Positions 26,195 to 35,857 of a DNA stretch of 64,000 nt are shown here, in pieces. The stretch spans positions 62,001-126,000 of the forward strand of contig SAJS01000005.1 of the NCBI GenBank assembly GCA_004017535.1. Direction: 5' to 3'. Below the pieces are notes generated by a model that saw only the letters and a list, made by a program, of their open reading frames with translations, ran no database searches and was not told the origin of the DNA. The translations under genes and the position numbers were made by a program. The DNA comes from Mesorhizobium sp. (GTDB lineage: Bacteria > Pseudomonadota > Alphaproteobacteria > Rhizobiales > Rhizobiaceae). Positions within the stretch are counted from its first letter, which is position 1. Each line of letters opens with the position of its first letter.

Positions 26195-26513
26195 TATGTC
26201 TTTCTGCCTTTCTTCGTTTCTCTGTCCGGCCCTCGCGGCTAAGCCTCTGCAACTTGTCTGACCCGACGGAGCGGGGAAGAAAGGAGCATCACGAGACGGT
26301 CGAGAGCGGAGACACGGGAGGCTAAAAGCGCTTCTGGCTTCGTGTCGCGGCCTCGAAAAGCCACGGCCCTCCGTTCAGCCCCCAGCAAGGACCGGCAGAT
26401 TGCGGGCGTCTATATAGCAATTTCGCGGGAAGGCAAGGGCGGCAGCCAGGATCCAGCATTCCACAATGCCGCAGGGCCTGATTTCTGCCGACGCTTGCGG
26501 AATGAAGGCCACC
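26195..26513 (-). promoter_or_regulatory. rpsF operon leader and promoter region
   Basis: A 319-nt gap between the LtaS-like stop and rpsF. The segment CTATAT (complement of 26409-26414) is the only clear -10-like element, with a GC-rich -35 side lacking a good TTGACA. The last 80 nt before rpsF contain GCCGCGAGGGCCGG, which can pair locally. No gene or terminator is evident. Confidence 0.35.
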
Positions 26514-28439
26514 TCAGCTCGTATGCGCGACGAGCTTGTTCACCGTCTCGGGGAAGAAGTCGGGCGCCGAGTGGCGCTTGCCGAACATCATGTCGTATTG
26601 GATGAGCCGGAAATCGTTGATCTTCGGGTCGATCTGCTTCTGCCGCGCCCAGTCCGGCGTCGCTTCGCCTGCGGGCGACAAAAGCAGGTTGCGGTCGACC
26701 ACGCGGTAATGCTCGCGCAGCGCGCCGAGGAAGCCGGTGTAATAGGGGTGCGTGATGCCGGCCGTGGTGAGGATGTGGTAGGGCAGGAAGGCCGGGCTCA
26801 CCGCGCCCAGGTTCTGCACCGGACCGGAGCGGTTCGACCAGATCACCAGCGGCGTGTCGTGGTGCTCGAGCGCGGCGTCGCTAGGCTCCTTGCGCGGCGC
26901 GACATTGTCCTTGAGGAAGCCGGTCTCGACATAGACGGGTCCGAGCGGCGGCAGGTGGTCGCCGAAGAAGGCGATGATGGTCGGCCGCTCACGCTTCTTC
27001 GCCCAGTCGATCAGCCGCTGCAGGCCATGGTCGGCATCGGCCGAGCCCTCGGCGTAGGAAAGCAGCGATTCCCGCGCCCAGGAACTGATCGGCGCATCGA
27101 CCGAATGCGTCGGATTGTAATAGCGGTAGGGCTCGTAAGGGCCATGGTTCTGCAGGCTGACGGCGAACAGGAACACCGGATCGTCGCTGGCGTCGGCCTC
27201 GCGGATGATCTCATCGGTCATTGCGGCGTCGGACGCCAGCGGCCCGCGCTTCTCCATCGGCGGCAGCGTCTCCTCGGAACGGAAGTCGCTGAAGCCGAAA
27301 TCGGCATAGACGGCGCCGCGGTTCCAGAACCAGTTGGTGCCGGGATGGATGGCGCGCGCCCGGTAGCCCTCGCTCTTCAGGAAGGTCGCCAGCGAGGGCG
27401 TCGGGGTGCGCACATATTGCTGGTAGGGGATCGAGCCGGCCGGCAGGAAGGCGTTGGAGAAGCCGGTCAGCGCCTCGAATTCGATATTGGCGGTCATGCC
27501 GCCGAACTCGGGCGAGAACATCGACCCGGAGCGCAAGGCGCGCACGGTCGGGATCGGGTCGGGCTTGATGCTGACGCCGGGCAGTCGCGTCGGATCCCAG
27601 AAGGATTCGCTCATCACCACCACGATATCCGGCTTCTCCGCCGGCACCGAAGCGCCGACGTCGGTGCGCTGGATAGCGTCCATCGCCTTTTCGGAATAGC
27701 CGGGCGGCGCCGAGACATGCGCCATCGGCACATTCATCGCGAAGGCCAGCGCAAAACCGTTCGAGGCGTAGTTTTCCTTCTGGTCCCACATGATCGGGAT
27801 GATCTGCAGCCGGTCGCGCGTCCACGAAAAGGTGGCGTAGTCCATGATCGAGACGAAGAAGGCGAGCAGCGGCACGGCCAGCGCCAGCCGCGCCAGGCGG
27901 CCCTTGCGGCTGAGGATCGGCACCCGCCGCCGCCAGGTCCGCCAGCCATAGACCAGCAGCGCCAGCCCGCCGACGATCGCCGCGGCCAGCATGATGGCCG
28001 TCCATGGCCGTTCGCGCACCAAAAGCGGCATCAGCGCCATGATCTGGCGGGCAAACAGGAAATCGGTCGGATAGAGCGGATCGCCAAGGTAGCGTGATTT
28101 CTGGTGACCGACAAAGGCGAGCGCCAGCGTCAGCGGCGCCACGATCATCAGGCTCTGGTGGCTGCGGCCAATCACGGCGTCCAGCCCGACCAGCACCAGC
28201 GCGAAGACGATGATGGTGGTCCAGCCCGGCTTGAAGGGCTGCAGGAAGAAATCGACCGTGCCGAAGAAATCGCCGCGCACGATCCATTCGATCGCGAACA
28301 CGAGAAGAGCGGAGACGAGAAGCGTCGCCAGGCCGTAGCGTACAGTCGGCCAGGGTCGCCCCGGCAGGTAGCCGGTGGAGGGATCGTCTTCCAAAAATTG
28401 CGGCACGGGCTTGGCCGCGCCTTTCCTGATCCTTGCCAC
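26514..28439 (-). CDS. LtaS/OpgB-like membrane phosphoglycerol transferase
   Basis: A 641-residue protein with about five N-terminal membrane helices and a periplasmic alkaline-phosphatase-fold (sulfatase-like) domain from about residue 245. Metal and nucleophile regions match the lipoteichoic-acid synthase group: Glu in VVMSESFWD, Thr in GMTANIEFE, and FFGDHLPP. In Gram-negative rhizobia such enzymes decorate periplasmic glucans (OpgB, CgmB) with phosphoglycerol; that is the likeliest role here, but a different acceptor is possible. It is divergent from fabD and has no glucan synthase next to it. Confidence 0.85.
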   Translation of the reverse strand: MARIRKGAAKPVPQFLEDDPSTGYLPGRPWPTVRYGLATLLVSALLVFAIEWIVRGDFFGTVDFFLQPFKPGWTTIIVFALVLVGLDAVIGRSHQSLMIVAPLTLALAFVGHQKSRYLGDPLYPTDFLFARQIMALMPLLVRERPWTAIMLAAAIVGGLALLVYGWRTWRRRVPILSRKGRLARLALAVPLLAFFVSIMDYATFSWTRDRLQIIPIMWDQKENYASNGFALAFAMNVPMAHVSAPPGYSEKAMDAIQRTDVGASVPAEKPDIVVVMSESFWDPTRLPGVSIKPDPIPTVRALRSGSMFSPEFGGMTANIEFEALTGFSNAFLPAGSIPYQQYVRTPTPSLATFLKSEGYRARAIHPGTNWFWNRGAVYADFGFSDFRSEETLPPMEKRGPLASDAAMTDEIIREADASDDPVFLFAVSLQNHGPYEPYRYYNPTHSVDAPISSWARESLLSYAEGSADADHGLQRLIDWAKKRERPTIIAFFGDHLPPLGPVYVETGFLKDNVAPRKEPSDAALEHHDTPLVIWSNRSGPVQNLGAVSPAFLPYHILTTAGITHPYYTGFLGALREHYRVVDRNLLLSPAGEATPDWARQKQIDPKINDFRLIQYDMMFGKRHSAPDFFPETVNKLVAHTS

Positions 28440-28715
28440 TGAATTCCCCCGGGCCCCTGCAACACGCCTTCCACGCGCGTCACGGCTCTGTCATCAAAGT
28501 GTCACGCAAAGCTAGCGCCTGTGGCGGAAATAAGAAGAGCCAGCAAACCAAACGTGAGCGGTTTTCATCAGGTGTGATCGCCAAAAAGCCTTTTGGAACA
28601 GGGAGTCAGTCGGGTTTTCCAGCTGAAACACGGGTTAAAGGGATGCCCGCGGGCTTGACTTGGCCGTCCGCCTTGCGCCAGAGGCAGGGAAAAACCAGCC
28701 TCTGGAGAGACCAAA

Positions 28716-29657
28716 ATGGCCGTCGCATTCACCTTTCCGGGACAGGGCAGCCAGGCCGTCGGCATGGGCAAGGACCTCGCCGATCAATTCCCGGAAGCGC
28801 GCCGCGTCTTCGAGGAAGTGGACGCCGCGCTCGGTGAAAACCTGTCGAAACTGATCTGGGAAGGCCCGGAAGAGACGCTGACGCTGACCGCCAACGCCCA
28901 GCCGGCGCTGATGGCGGTGTCGCTGGCGGCGATGCGGGCGCTCGAAGCGCGCGGCTTCTCGCTGAAGGACAAGGTGGCCTATGTGGCCGGCCATTCGCTG
29001 GGCGAATATTCCGCGCTTGCCGCGGCCGGCTTCGTTTCGGTCGGCGACGCGGCTCGGCTGCTCAGGACCCGCGGCAACGCCATGCAGGCGGCGGTGCCGG
29101 CAGGCGAGGGCGCCATGGCCGCGATCATCGGCCTCGAACATGCCGATGTCGAAGCGGCCTGCGCGCAAGCGGCCAAGGGGTCCGTCTGCCAGGTCGCCAA
29201 CGATAATGGCGGCGGGCAGCTGGTGATCTCAGGCGCCAAGGCGGCGGTCGAGCTGGCGGCGAAGCTGTGCACCGAAAAAGGCGCCAAGCGGGCGCTGATG
29301 CTGCAGGTTTCGGCCCCCTTCCACTCGGCGCTGATGGTGCCGGCAGCCGACATCATGCGCGAGGCGCTGGCAGGCGTGGAAAGGCAGGCGCCGGTGGTCC
29401 CGGTCGTCTCAAACGTGACGGTGACGCCTACCAGCGACCCGGATGAGATCGCCCGCCGGCTGGTCCAGCAGGTGACCGGCCGCGTGCGCTGGCGCGAGAC
29501 GGTGGAATGGTTCGGCGCCAATGGTGTCGCCATGCTTTACGAGGTCGGCGCCGGCAAGGTGCTGTCGGGCCTGGCGCGCCGCATCAATCGCGACATCGCT
29601 ACCGGCGCCATCGGCACGGCGGCGGATGTCGAGGCTGCGCTGGCGGCGCTCGCCTGA
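28716..29657 (+). CDS. fabD: malonyl-CoA:ACP transacylase
   Basis: Loads malonyl groups onto acyl carrier protein for type II fatty acid synthesis. It has 313 residues, with Ser94 in GHSLGEYSA as nucleophile, His203 in SAPFHSALM as base and the GQGSQ loop at residues 10-14. GGAGAG precedes the ATG. First gene of the fabD-fabG-acpP-fabF set; it is divergent from the LtaS-like gene across a 276-nt gap in which I see no definite promoter. Confidence 0.97.
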   Translation: MAVAFTFPGQGSQAVGMGKDLADQFPEARRVFEEVDAALGENLSKLIWEGPEETLTLTANAQPALMAVSLAAMRALEARGFSLKDKVAYVAGHSLGEYSALAAAGFVSVGDAARLLRTRGNAMQAAVPAGEGAMAAIIGLEHADVEAACAQAAKGSVCQVANDNGGGQLVISGAKAAVELAAKLCTEKGAKRALMLQVSAPFHSALMVPAADIMREALAGVERQAPVVPVVSNVTVTPTSDPDEIARRLVQQVTGRVRWRETVEWFGANGVAMLYEVGAGKVLSGLARRINRDIATGAIGTAADVEAALAALA

Positions 29658-29717
29658 CAGGCTGGCGATTTGACGGCACCTGTGCCAAGGGTGCCCCTCT
29701 GAGATCAGGAGAGAGAA

Positions 29718-30455
29718 ATGTTCGAACTGACCGGCCGCAAGGCGCTCGTCACCGGCGCATCGGGAGGCATTGGCGAGGCGATCGCCCGGGTGCTGCACAG
29801 CCAGGGCGCCATTGTCGGCCTGCACGGCACGCGCGTGGAGAAGCTGGAGGCCTTGGCAGGCGAGCTCGGCGACCGCGTAAAACTGTTTCCGGCGGATTTG
29901 ACCGACCGCGACGCGGTCAAGGCGCTGGGACAGAAGGCGGAAGCGGATCTCGAAGGCGTCGACATCCTGGTCAACAATGCCGGCATCACCAAGGACGGCC
30001 TGTTCGTGCGCATGTCGGATGCCGACTGGGACAGCGTGATCGAGGTCAACCTCACCGCCGTGTTCCGCCTCACCCGCGAGCTGACCCATCCGATGATGCG
30101 CCGCCGCCATGGCCGCATCATCAACATCACCTCGGTGGTCGGCGTCACCGGCAATCCCGGCCAGACCAATTACTGCGCCTCCAAGGCCGGCATGATCGGC
30201 TTTTCCAAGTCGCTGGCGCAGGAGATTGCTACCCGCAACATCACCGTCAACTGCGTCGCCCCGGGCTTCATCGAATCGGCCATGACCGACAAGCTCAACG
30301 ACAAGCAGAAAGAGACGATCATGGCCGCGATCCCGACAAGGCGCATGGGCACCAGCGCCGAGGTCGCGTCCGCGGTCGCCTACCTCGCTTCCAACGAGGC
30401 GGCTTACGTCACCGGCCAGACCATTCACGTGAATGGCGGCATGGCGATGATCTGA
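29718..30455 (+). CDS. fabG: 3-oxoacyl-ACP reductase
   Basis: NADPH-dependent reduction of 3-oxoacyl-ACP in each elongation cycle. A 245-residue SDR with TGASGGIG (residues 12-19), NNAG (86-89), catalytic Ser139, Tyr152 and Lys156 (YCASK), and the FabG-type end TGQTIHVNGGMAMI. GGAGAGA lies before the ATG. It follows fabD by 60 nt and ends upstream of a hairpin (30557-30587), which may separate it from acpP. Confidence 0.97.
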   Translation: MFELTGRKALVTGASGGIGEAIARVLHSQGAIVGLHGTRVEKLEALAGELGDRVKLFPADLTDRDAVKALGQKAEADLEGVDILVNNAGITKDGLFVRMSDADWDSVIEVNLTAVFRLTRELTHPMMRRRHGRIINITSVVGVTGNPGQTNYCASKAGMIGFSKSLAQEIATRNITVNCVAPGFIESAMTDKLNDKQKETIMAAIPTRRMGTSAEVASAVAYLASNEAAYVTGQTIHVNGGMAMI

Positions 30456-30556
30456 CCGGCCAGGTCGGGCAGGCCTGTGAAAACAGCCATTTCGGCTTGG
30501 ACGCCCGGCATTTTTCGTGTAATGCGGCCCGCAACCCGGCGGTTCGGGCAAAAACC

Positions 30557-30587
30557 GGTCCTGTGGCGTTGCGTTGCCCGCAGGACC
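30557..30587 (+). terminator. probable terminator or attenuator after fabG
   Basis: Stem GGTCCTGTGG (30557-30566) with CCGCAGGACC (30578-30587), one G-U pair, followed by ATCTTT. It lies 100 nt past fabG and 72 nt before acpP, so some transcripts may stop here while acpP has its own promoter. Confidence 0.5.
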
Positions 30588-30601
30588 ATCTTTCAGCTTG
30601 A

Positions 30602-30623
30602 TTAGCGGCATTCCGCCCGCTAA
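30602..30623 (+). promoter_or_regulatory. hairpin in the acpP leader
   Basis: Seven-pair stem TTAGCGG (30602-30608) with CCGCTAA (30617-30623). It sits 35 nt before the acpP ATG and lacks a T-run, so it may be a stabilising or regulatory leader structure or a promoter-overlapping dyad. Confidence 0.4.
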
Positions 30624-30658
30624 CGAAGATCGACAAACATAAGACGAGGATTGCCCAA

Positions 30659-30895
30659 ATGAGTGACACCGCAGAGCGCGTCAAGAAGATCGTCATCGAG
30701 CATCTCGGCGTCGATGCCGACAAGGTGACGGAGCAGGCGAGCTTCATCGACGACCTGGGCGCGGACAGCCTCGATACGGTCGAACTCGTCATGGCGTTCG
30801 AAGAAGAGTTCGGCGTCGAGATTCCGGATGATGCCGCCGAGACCATCCTCACCGTCGGCGACGCCGTTAAGTATATCGACAAGGCCTCGGCCTGA
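30659..30895 (+). CDS. acpP: acyl carrier protein
   Basis: A 78-residue acidic carrier for fatty acid synthesis. Ser37 in [10 protein letters not shown] takes the 4'-phosphopantetheine arm; the flanking helices II and III ([18 protein letters not shown]) are canonical. GAGG precedes the ATG. fabF follows 34 nt downstream, so acpP and fabF share a transcript. The hairpins just upstream suggest expression independent of fabDG, as expected for a very abundant protein. Confidence 0.98.
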   Translation: MSDTAERVKKIVIEHLGVDADKVTEQASFIDDLGADSLDTVELVMAFEEEFGVEIPDDAAETILTVGDAVKYIDKASA

Positions 30896-30929
30896 GTTCT
30901 TTCGCAGGCATAATCGGGGAGGACCTGCG

Positions 30930-32192
30930 ATGAGGCGTGTCGTCGTCACGGGCCTTGGCCTGCTTTCGCCGTTTGGCATGGGCGTCGAGCATAGCTGGCG
31001 GGAATTGCTTTCCGGCCGCAGCGCCTGCCGCCTCGTCACCGAGTTCGAGGTGGACGATCTTGCCTGCAAGATCGCCCACATCATCCCGCGCGGCGACGGC
31101 TCGAATGGCACCTTTAATCCGGAGACCGTGCTCGAGCCGAAGGAACTGCGCAAGATCGGCGACTTCATCCTTTACGGCATCGCGGCCGCCGACGAGGCGC
31201 TGGCCGATTCCGGGTGGAAGCCTGAGACGCATGAGGATCAGTGCGCCACCGGCGTGCTGATCGGCTCAGGCATCGGCGGCATCGACGGCATCGCCGAAAA
31301 CGCGATGATCCTTAAGGATCGCGGCCCGCGCCGCATCAGCCCGTTCTTCATCCCTGGGCAGATCATCAACCTGGTCTCTGGCCAAGTCTCCATCCGTCAC
31401 GGACTGAAAGGCCCGAACCACGCGGTCGTCACCGCCTGCTCGACCGGTGCGCACGCCATCGGCGACGCGGCCCGGCTGATCATGTGGGGCGATGCCGACG
31501 TCATGGTGGCGGGCGGCGCCGAGGCGCCGGTCACCCGGCTGTCGATCGCGGGCTTCGCCGCCTGCCGCGCGCTCTCCACCGACCGCAACGATACGCCGGA
31601 GACCGCCTCGCGTCCCTATGACCGCGACCGTGACGGCTTCGTCATGGGCGAGGGCGCCGGCGTCGTCGTGCTGGAAGAGCTCGAGCACGCCAAGGCGCGC
31701 GGCGCCAAGATCTATGCCGAAGTCACGGGCTACGGGCTGACCGGCGACGCCTACCATATCACCGCCCCAGCCGAGGACGGCGACGGCGCCTTCCGCTGCA
31801 TGACGGCGGCGCTGAACCGGGCGAAGCTTTCTCCGGCCGATGTCGATTACATCAATGCCCATGGCACCTCCACCATGGCTGACACGATCGAGCTTGGCGC
31901 GGTCGAGCGCCTGGTCGGCAATGCCGCCTCGAAAATTTCGATGTCGTCGACTAAGTCGTCGGTCGGCCATCTGCTGGGCGCCGCGGGTGCCGCGGAAGCG
32001 ATCTTCTCGATCCTTGCCATTCGCGACAACATCGCCCCCGCCACCATCAATCTCGACAATCCGGAACGCGAGACGGCGATCGATCTCGTGCCGAACAAGC
32101 CGCGCCAGCGCCAGATCGACGTCGCGCTGTCGAATTCCTTCGGTTTCGGCGGCACCAACGCCTCGCTCGTGTTCCAGCGTTACAACGGCTGA
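30930..32192 (+). CDS. fabF: 3-oxoacyl-ACP synthase II
   Basis: Elongating condensing enzyme, 420 residues, with the KAS II triad Cys170 (VVTACSTGAH), His311 (NAHGTST) and His347 (SSVGHLLGAAG), plus Lys342. It elongates palmitoleoyl-ACP to vaccenoyl-ACP, the main unsaturated acid of rhizobial membranes. ATG 30930 (MRRVVVTGLG) is the family start; GGGGAGG lies just before it. It follows acpP directly. Confidence 0.97.
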   Translation: MRRVVVTGLGLLSPFGMGVEHSWRELLSGRSACRLVTEFEVDDLACKIAHIIPRGDGSNGTFNPETVLEPKELRKIGDFILYGIAAADEALADSGWKPETHEDQCATGVLIGSGIGGIDGIAENAMILKDRGPRRISPFFIPGQIINLVSGQVSIRHGLKGPNHAVVTACSTGAHAIGDAARLIMWGDADVMVAGGAEAPVTRLSIAGFAACRALSTDRNDTPETASRPYDRDRDGFVMGEGAGVVVLEELEHAKARGAKIYAEVTGYGLTGDAYHITAPAEDGDGAFRCMTAALNRAKLSPADVDYINAHGTSTMADTIELGAVERLVGNAASKISMSSTKSSVGHLLGAAGAAEAIFSILAIRDNIAPATINLDNPERETAIDLVPNKPRQRQIDVALSNSFGFGGTNASLVFQRYNG

Positions 32193-32349
32193 GTAGCAAC
32201 CGGAGCGGCCCGGGAGAGTGCACGGTTGCATCCGGCATTGCTCCGAGACAGACAGCTAATCGGCAGTCCGCCAACTGCCGTCATTTTTGCCAAATTCGCC
32301 CCTAGCCTTGCGCCGGGGGATTCGTTGCAAGATCAGACGGCAGGGCGTC

Positions 32350-33606
32350 ATGAACACTAATCCGAGCGACGGGGAATTCGGGCGGCAAGGCGCGAAGGGG
32401 CCGATCGTGCCGAAGACCGCGGCCGAGGCGTTGCGTCCGGAAGCCGGCACGCCGCCGCCGTCGAAGCGCTCGCGCGCCTCGCGCAGCCAGGCCGTGGTGT
32501 TCCTGAATTTCTTCCTGTCCGTGGCGATCCTTCTCGTGCTCGCCTCCGGAGCCGCGCTCTATTTCGGCATGCAGGCATTTGTCGAGCCCGGCCCGTCCGC
32601 CAATGGCGACACCTTCATGATCAAGCCCAACACCGGCGTGCAGGAGATCGCCGATCAGTTGGAACGCCGCAGCCTGATCAGCGATGCCCGCATCTTCCGG
32701 CTCGGCGTGCGCGCCACCGGCAATGAATCGGCCCTGAAGGCCGGTGAATACGCCATCAAGCCGCGCGCCTCGATGCGCGACATCATGGAGCTCTTCAAGA
32801 GCGGCAAGTCGGTGATGTACTCGCTCACCATTCCCGAAGGGCTGACGGTCGAGCAGGCGTTGCAGCGCGTGGCCGATCAGGAGGCGCTCACCGGCGACAT
32901 GCCGGCGACCTTGCCGCCCGAGGGCAGCATTGCCACCGACACGCTGCGCTTCACCCGCGGCGCGACCCGCCAGCAGATGATCGACAAGCTTGTCGCCGAT
33001 CAGAAGAAGCTGGTCGAGGATGTCTGGTCGCATCGCGCGCCCGACCTGCCGATCGCCAACATCGATGATTTCGTGACGCTGGCGTCGATCGTGGAGAAGG
33101 AAACGGGCCGGAGCGACGAACGCTCGCGCGTTGCCGCCGTCTTCCTCAACCGGCTGGCCAAGGGCATGCGGCTGCAATCCGACCCGACCATCATCTATGG
33201 CCTGTTCGGCGGCAAGGGTAAACCCGCCGACCGGCCGATCTATCAGTCCGACCTCGACAAGCAGACGCCCTACAACACCTATCTGGTCAAGGGCCTGCCG
33301 CCGACGCCGATCGCCAATCCCGGTCGTGCGGCGCTCGAAGCGGTCGCCAATCCGTCGAAGACCGACGATCTCTATTTCGTCGCCGACGGCAATGGCGGCC
33401 ACGTCTTTGCCGCGACGCTGGAAGAGCACAACCAGAATGTCGCCCGCTATCGGGCGCTGCAGAAGAAGCAGGCGGACGCCGCCGCCAAGGCTTCCGGCCA
33501 GACGACGGCCCCGGCCGCTCCCGACGGCAATGCCGACAGCGGCGACAACGCAGACAATGGCGGCAGCGGCGAAAACGGCGATGCGGGCGGCGACGCGGCT
33601 CAATAA
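32350..33606 (+). CDS. mltG: endolytic murein transglycosylase
   Basis: Cuts nascent glycan strands and so sets their length. A 418-residue type II membrane protein: a cytoplasmic N-terminus, one helix (VVFLNFFLSVAILLVLASGAALYF), a LysM-like segment and the YceG catalytic domain with the glutamate in ASIVEKETGR and the LQSDPTIIYG block. The C-terminus is a low-complexity Ala/Gly/Asp/Asn tail (last 40 residues). ATG 32350 has GGCAGGG upstream. The mltG-yicC-gmk order is usual after fabF in Rhizobiales. Confidence 0.94.
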   Translation: MNTNPSDGEFGRQGAKGPIVPKTAAEALRPEAGTPPPSKRSRASRSQAVVFLNFFLSVAILLVLASGAALYFGMQAFVEPGPSANGDTFMIKPNTGVQEIADQLERRSLISDARIFRLGVRATGNESALKAGEYAIKPRASMRDIMELFKSGKSVMYSLTIPEGLTVEQALQRVADQEALTGDMPATLPPEGSIATDTLRFTRGATRQQMIDKLVADQKKLVEDVWSHRAPDLPIANIDDFVTLASIVEKETGRSDERSRVAAVFLNRLAKGMRLQSDPTIIYGLFGGKGKPADRPIYQSDLDKQTPYNTYLVKGLPPTPIANPGRAALEAVANPSKTDDLYFVADGNGGHVFAATLEEHNQNVARYRALQKKQADAAAKASGQTTAPAAPDGNADSGDNADNGGSGENGDAGGDAAQ

Positions 33607-33739
33607 GCGTGCCGCACGCGTCCTTTGACGCGACGCCACATTCATGTTTTGAGGGGACGCCGGTTAATCGTCCGGCGATTTTTAGGGCGTGTAGCGCCGG
33701 GCCGCGTGCGTTGGCCTGCGACAGGGGATGACAGGCACA

Positions 33740-34630
33740 ATGAACCTGCAGAGCATGACCGGTTTCGCGCGGTCCGCCGCCGAAAACGAGGGCACCTCGA
33801 TCGCCTGGGAGGTGAAATCGGTGAACGGCAAGAGCGCCGAGATTCGGCTGCGGTTGCCGCAGGGTTTCGACCGGCTGGAGACCGCCGTCCGGCAGACCGT
33901 TCAGAAGCGTTTCGCGCGCGGCAACTTCCAGGCGACATTGACCGTCGGCCGCGCCGCTGCCAGGCAAGCGCAGCCGGTGGTCAACGAGGCGTTCCTCAAG
34001 GATCTGGCGGGGCTGGCGAAGCGCTTGCAGGAGCAGTTCGGCACCGAGCCCGCCACCGCCGACGGCCTGCTCTCGCTGCGCGGCGTGCTCGACATTCCCG
34101 AGGCGATGGAGACCGAGGAGGAGCGCGCCGCGCTTGACGCCGCGATCCTGTCGGCGCTCGAGGCAGCGCTCGCCGGGCTGGAACAGGCGCGGCAAGGCGA
34201 GGGCGCGGCACTTGGCGCGCTGCTTTCCGGCCATATCGACGCCATCGAGGCGTTGACGCTCAAGGCCGAAGCCGATCCCTCGCGCGAGCCGTCGGCAATC
34301 CGCGAGCGCATCACGGAGCAGGTACGCCTGTTGATGGATGCCTCGGCCAATCTCGATGCCGTCCGGCTGCATCAGGAGGCAGCCTTCCTCGCCACCAAGG
34401 CCGACATCCGCGAGGAGATCGACCGGCTGAAGACGCATGTCGCCTCGGCGCGGACGCTGCTCAAGGGCGGCGGCGCCATTGGCCGCAAGCTCGATTTTCT
34501 GGCGCAGGAATTCAATCGCGAATCGAATACCTTGTGCTCCAAGTCGAACGCCGCCGCGGTCACCGCGATCGGGCTGGAGCTCAAGGCGGTGGTCGACCAG
34601 TTTCGCGAACAGGTCCAGAATCTGGAGTGA
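33740..34630 (+). CDS. YicC/YloC-family endoribonuclease
   Basis: A 296-residue YicC-family protein; E. coli YicC and relatives are endoribonucleases acting on small RNAs. Conserved ends are visible: [12 protein letters not shown] with [18 protein letters not shown] at the N-terminus, and the C-terminal DUF1732 block ending [21 protein letters not shown]. The ATG at 33740 gives the family MQSMTGFA-like start. gmk begins 5 nt after the stop, an association conserved across proteobacteria and firmicutes. Confidence 0.93.
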   Translation: MNLQSMTGFARSAAENEGTSIAWEVKSVNGKSAEIRLRLPQGFDRLETAVRQTVQKRFARGNFQATLTVGRAAARQAQPVVNEAFLKDLAGLAKRLQEQFGTEPATADGLLSLRGVLDIPEAMETEEERAALDAAILSALEAALAGLEQARQGEGAALGALLSGHIDAIEALTLKAEADPSREPSAIRERITEQVRLLMDASANLDAVRLHQEAAFLATKADIREEIDRLKTHVASARTLLKGGGAIGRKLDFLAQEFNRESNTLCSKSNAAAVTAIGLELKAVVDQFREQVQNLE

Positions 34631-34635
34631 CGGGA

Positions 34636-35310
34636 ATGGTTGCCAAGGAACCGGCGGCTGCCAGGGATCTGGGGTCCCGCATCCGCCGCCGCGGATTGAT
34701 GCTGGTGCTGTCGTCGCCGTCGGGCGCCGGCAAGTCGACGATCGCGCGCAACCTTCTGGAGAGCGATCCAAGCCTCGAGCTTTCGGTCTCCGTCACGACA
34801 AGGCCGCGCCGCGGTTCGGAGATCGAAGGCGTACACTATCATTTCCGCTCCATGCGCGAGTTCGAGCGGCTGCGCGATTCCGACGCGCTGCTCGAATGGG
34901 CGGAGGTTCACGGCAATTGCTATGCGACGCCGCGCGAGCCGGCGGAAATCGCGCTGGCCGAAGGCCGCGACATGCTGTTCGACATCGACTGGCAGGGTGC
35001 CCAGCAGCTCAAGGAGAAGATGCGAGCCGACATCGTCTCGATCTTCATCCTGCCGCCGTCGATGAAGGAATTGAAGGCGCGCCTGAAGCGACGCGCCGAG
35101 GACCAGGAATCCGTCATCGAGACCAGGCTGAAGAACGCTCGTCTGGAGATCGAGCATTGGAAGGAATACGACTTCGTCATCGTCAATGACGATCTCGACC
35201 GCGCCTTCGCCGAGGTCCGCGCCATCGTCGCCGCCGAGCGTCTGCGCCGCGACAGGCGGCCTGGCCTGTTCGACTTCATCTCGGGGTTGCTGGACGAGAA
35301 GACGGAGTAG
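34636..35310 (+). CDS. gmk: guanylate kinase
   Basis: Phosphorylates GMP to GDP using ATP. A 224-residue P-loop kinase: [10 protein letters not shown] at residues 26-35, the GMP-binding [18 protein letters not shown] segment and the lid region [13 protein letters not shown] 34636 lies 5 nt after yicC. The last gene of the plus-strand group; a single RPE-like repeat follows. Confidence 0.96.
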   Translation: MVAKEPAAARDLGSRIRRRGLMLVLSSPSGAGKSTIARNLLESDPSLELSVSVTTRPRRGSEIEGVHYHFRSMREFERLRDSDALLEWAEVHGNCYATPREPAEIALAEGRDMLFDIDWQGAQQLKEKMRADIVSIFILPPSMKELKARLKRRAEDQESVIETRLKNARLEIEHWKEYDFVIVNDDLDRAFAEVRAIVAAERLRRDRRPGLFDFISGLLDEKTE

Positions 35311-35320
35311 GCAGCCTTTC

Positions 35321-35371
35321 CTTCACCCCGTTTTACGGAGAGAAGGTGGCCCGAAGGGCCGGATGAGGGGG
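35321..35371. repeat. single RPE-like repeat
   Basis: One copy of the GAGAAGGTGGCCC...GGCCGGATGAGGGGG element found as an inverted pair at 1758-1942. It lies just after gmk in the gap before the convergent DUF1330 gene; nothing else is evident there. Confidence 0.65.
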
Positions 35372-35491
35372 CAGCGCCGGCCTGTGGCCGCCTAAAAAAG
35401 CAAAGGCGATCCAGACGACCTTTATTGGTCACCGCTGCAGCCCGTCTCGCGGCAAAGAGCATCTTCGCTTGATCGTGGGCAATTGACCGCA

Positions 35492-35785
35492 TCACGAGCC
35501 AATCCCTTCGACCAGAATGAGGTTGCGGCTCAGCGCTGCATCGCGAACCTCGAGTGCGGCCGCGTATTCATCGGAGCGGTACCAGCGCCGCGCGGTCTCG
35601 ATGTCTGGAAATTCAACGACGATCAGCGGTCCGGGCTGCCAATTGCCCTCCATCGTCTCCACATCGCCGCCCCGGACCAGATAGCGGCCGCCATGCGCGG
35701 CGATGGAGGCTGCGGCGCGGGTTCGATAGGCTTCGAACGCTTCCCGCTCGCGGATTGTAACGTCGGAAATAATATAGGCAGACAT
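35492..35785 (-). CDS. DUF1330-family protein
   Basis: A 97-residue single-domain protein of the DUF1330 family, a dimeric alpha-beta barrel like ABM proteins. Family features are MSAYIISDVTI, GGRYLVRGGDVETMEGNWQPGPLIVVEFPD and RRWYRSDEYAAALEVRD. No function is established for the family. It lies downstream of rsmA on the same strand with a 72-nt gap, so it may be read from that operon. Confidence 0.88.
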   Translation of the reverse strand: MSAYIISDVTIREREAFEAYRTRAAASIAAHGGRYLVRGGDVETMEGNWQPGPLIVVEFPDIETARRWYRSDEYAAALEVRDAALSRNLILVEGIGS

Positions 35786-35857
35786 TGCAGGCTCCAGGCG
35801 GTTTCGCCCCGCCTATCTATGGCGCCGTTTTGTAGGTTCCAGTGGTGGCGTCGGCGG

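Noticed and set aside
26466..28097. Long plus-strand open frame opposite the LtaS-like gene
   Set aside because: No domain or membrane segments; antisense to an intact gene with conserved sulfatase motifs.
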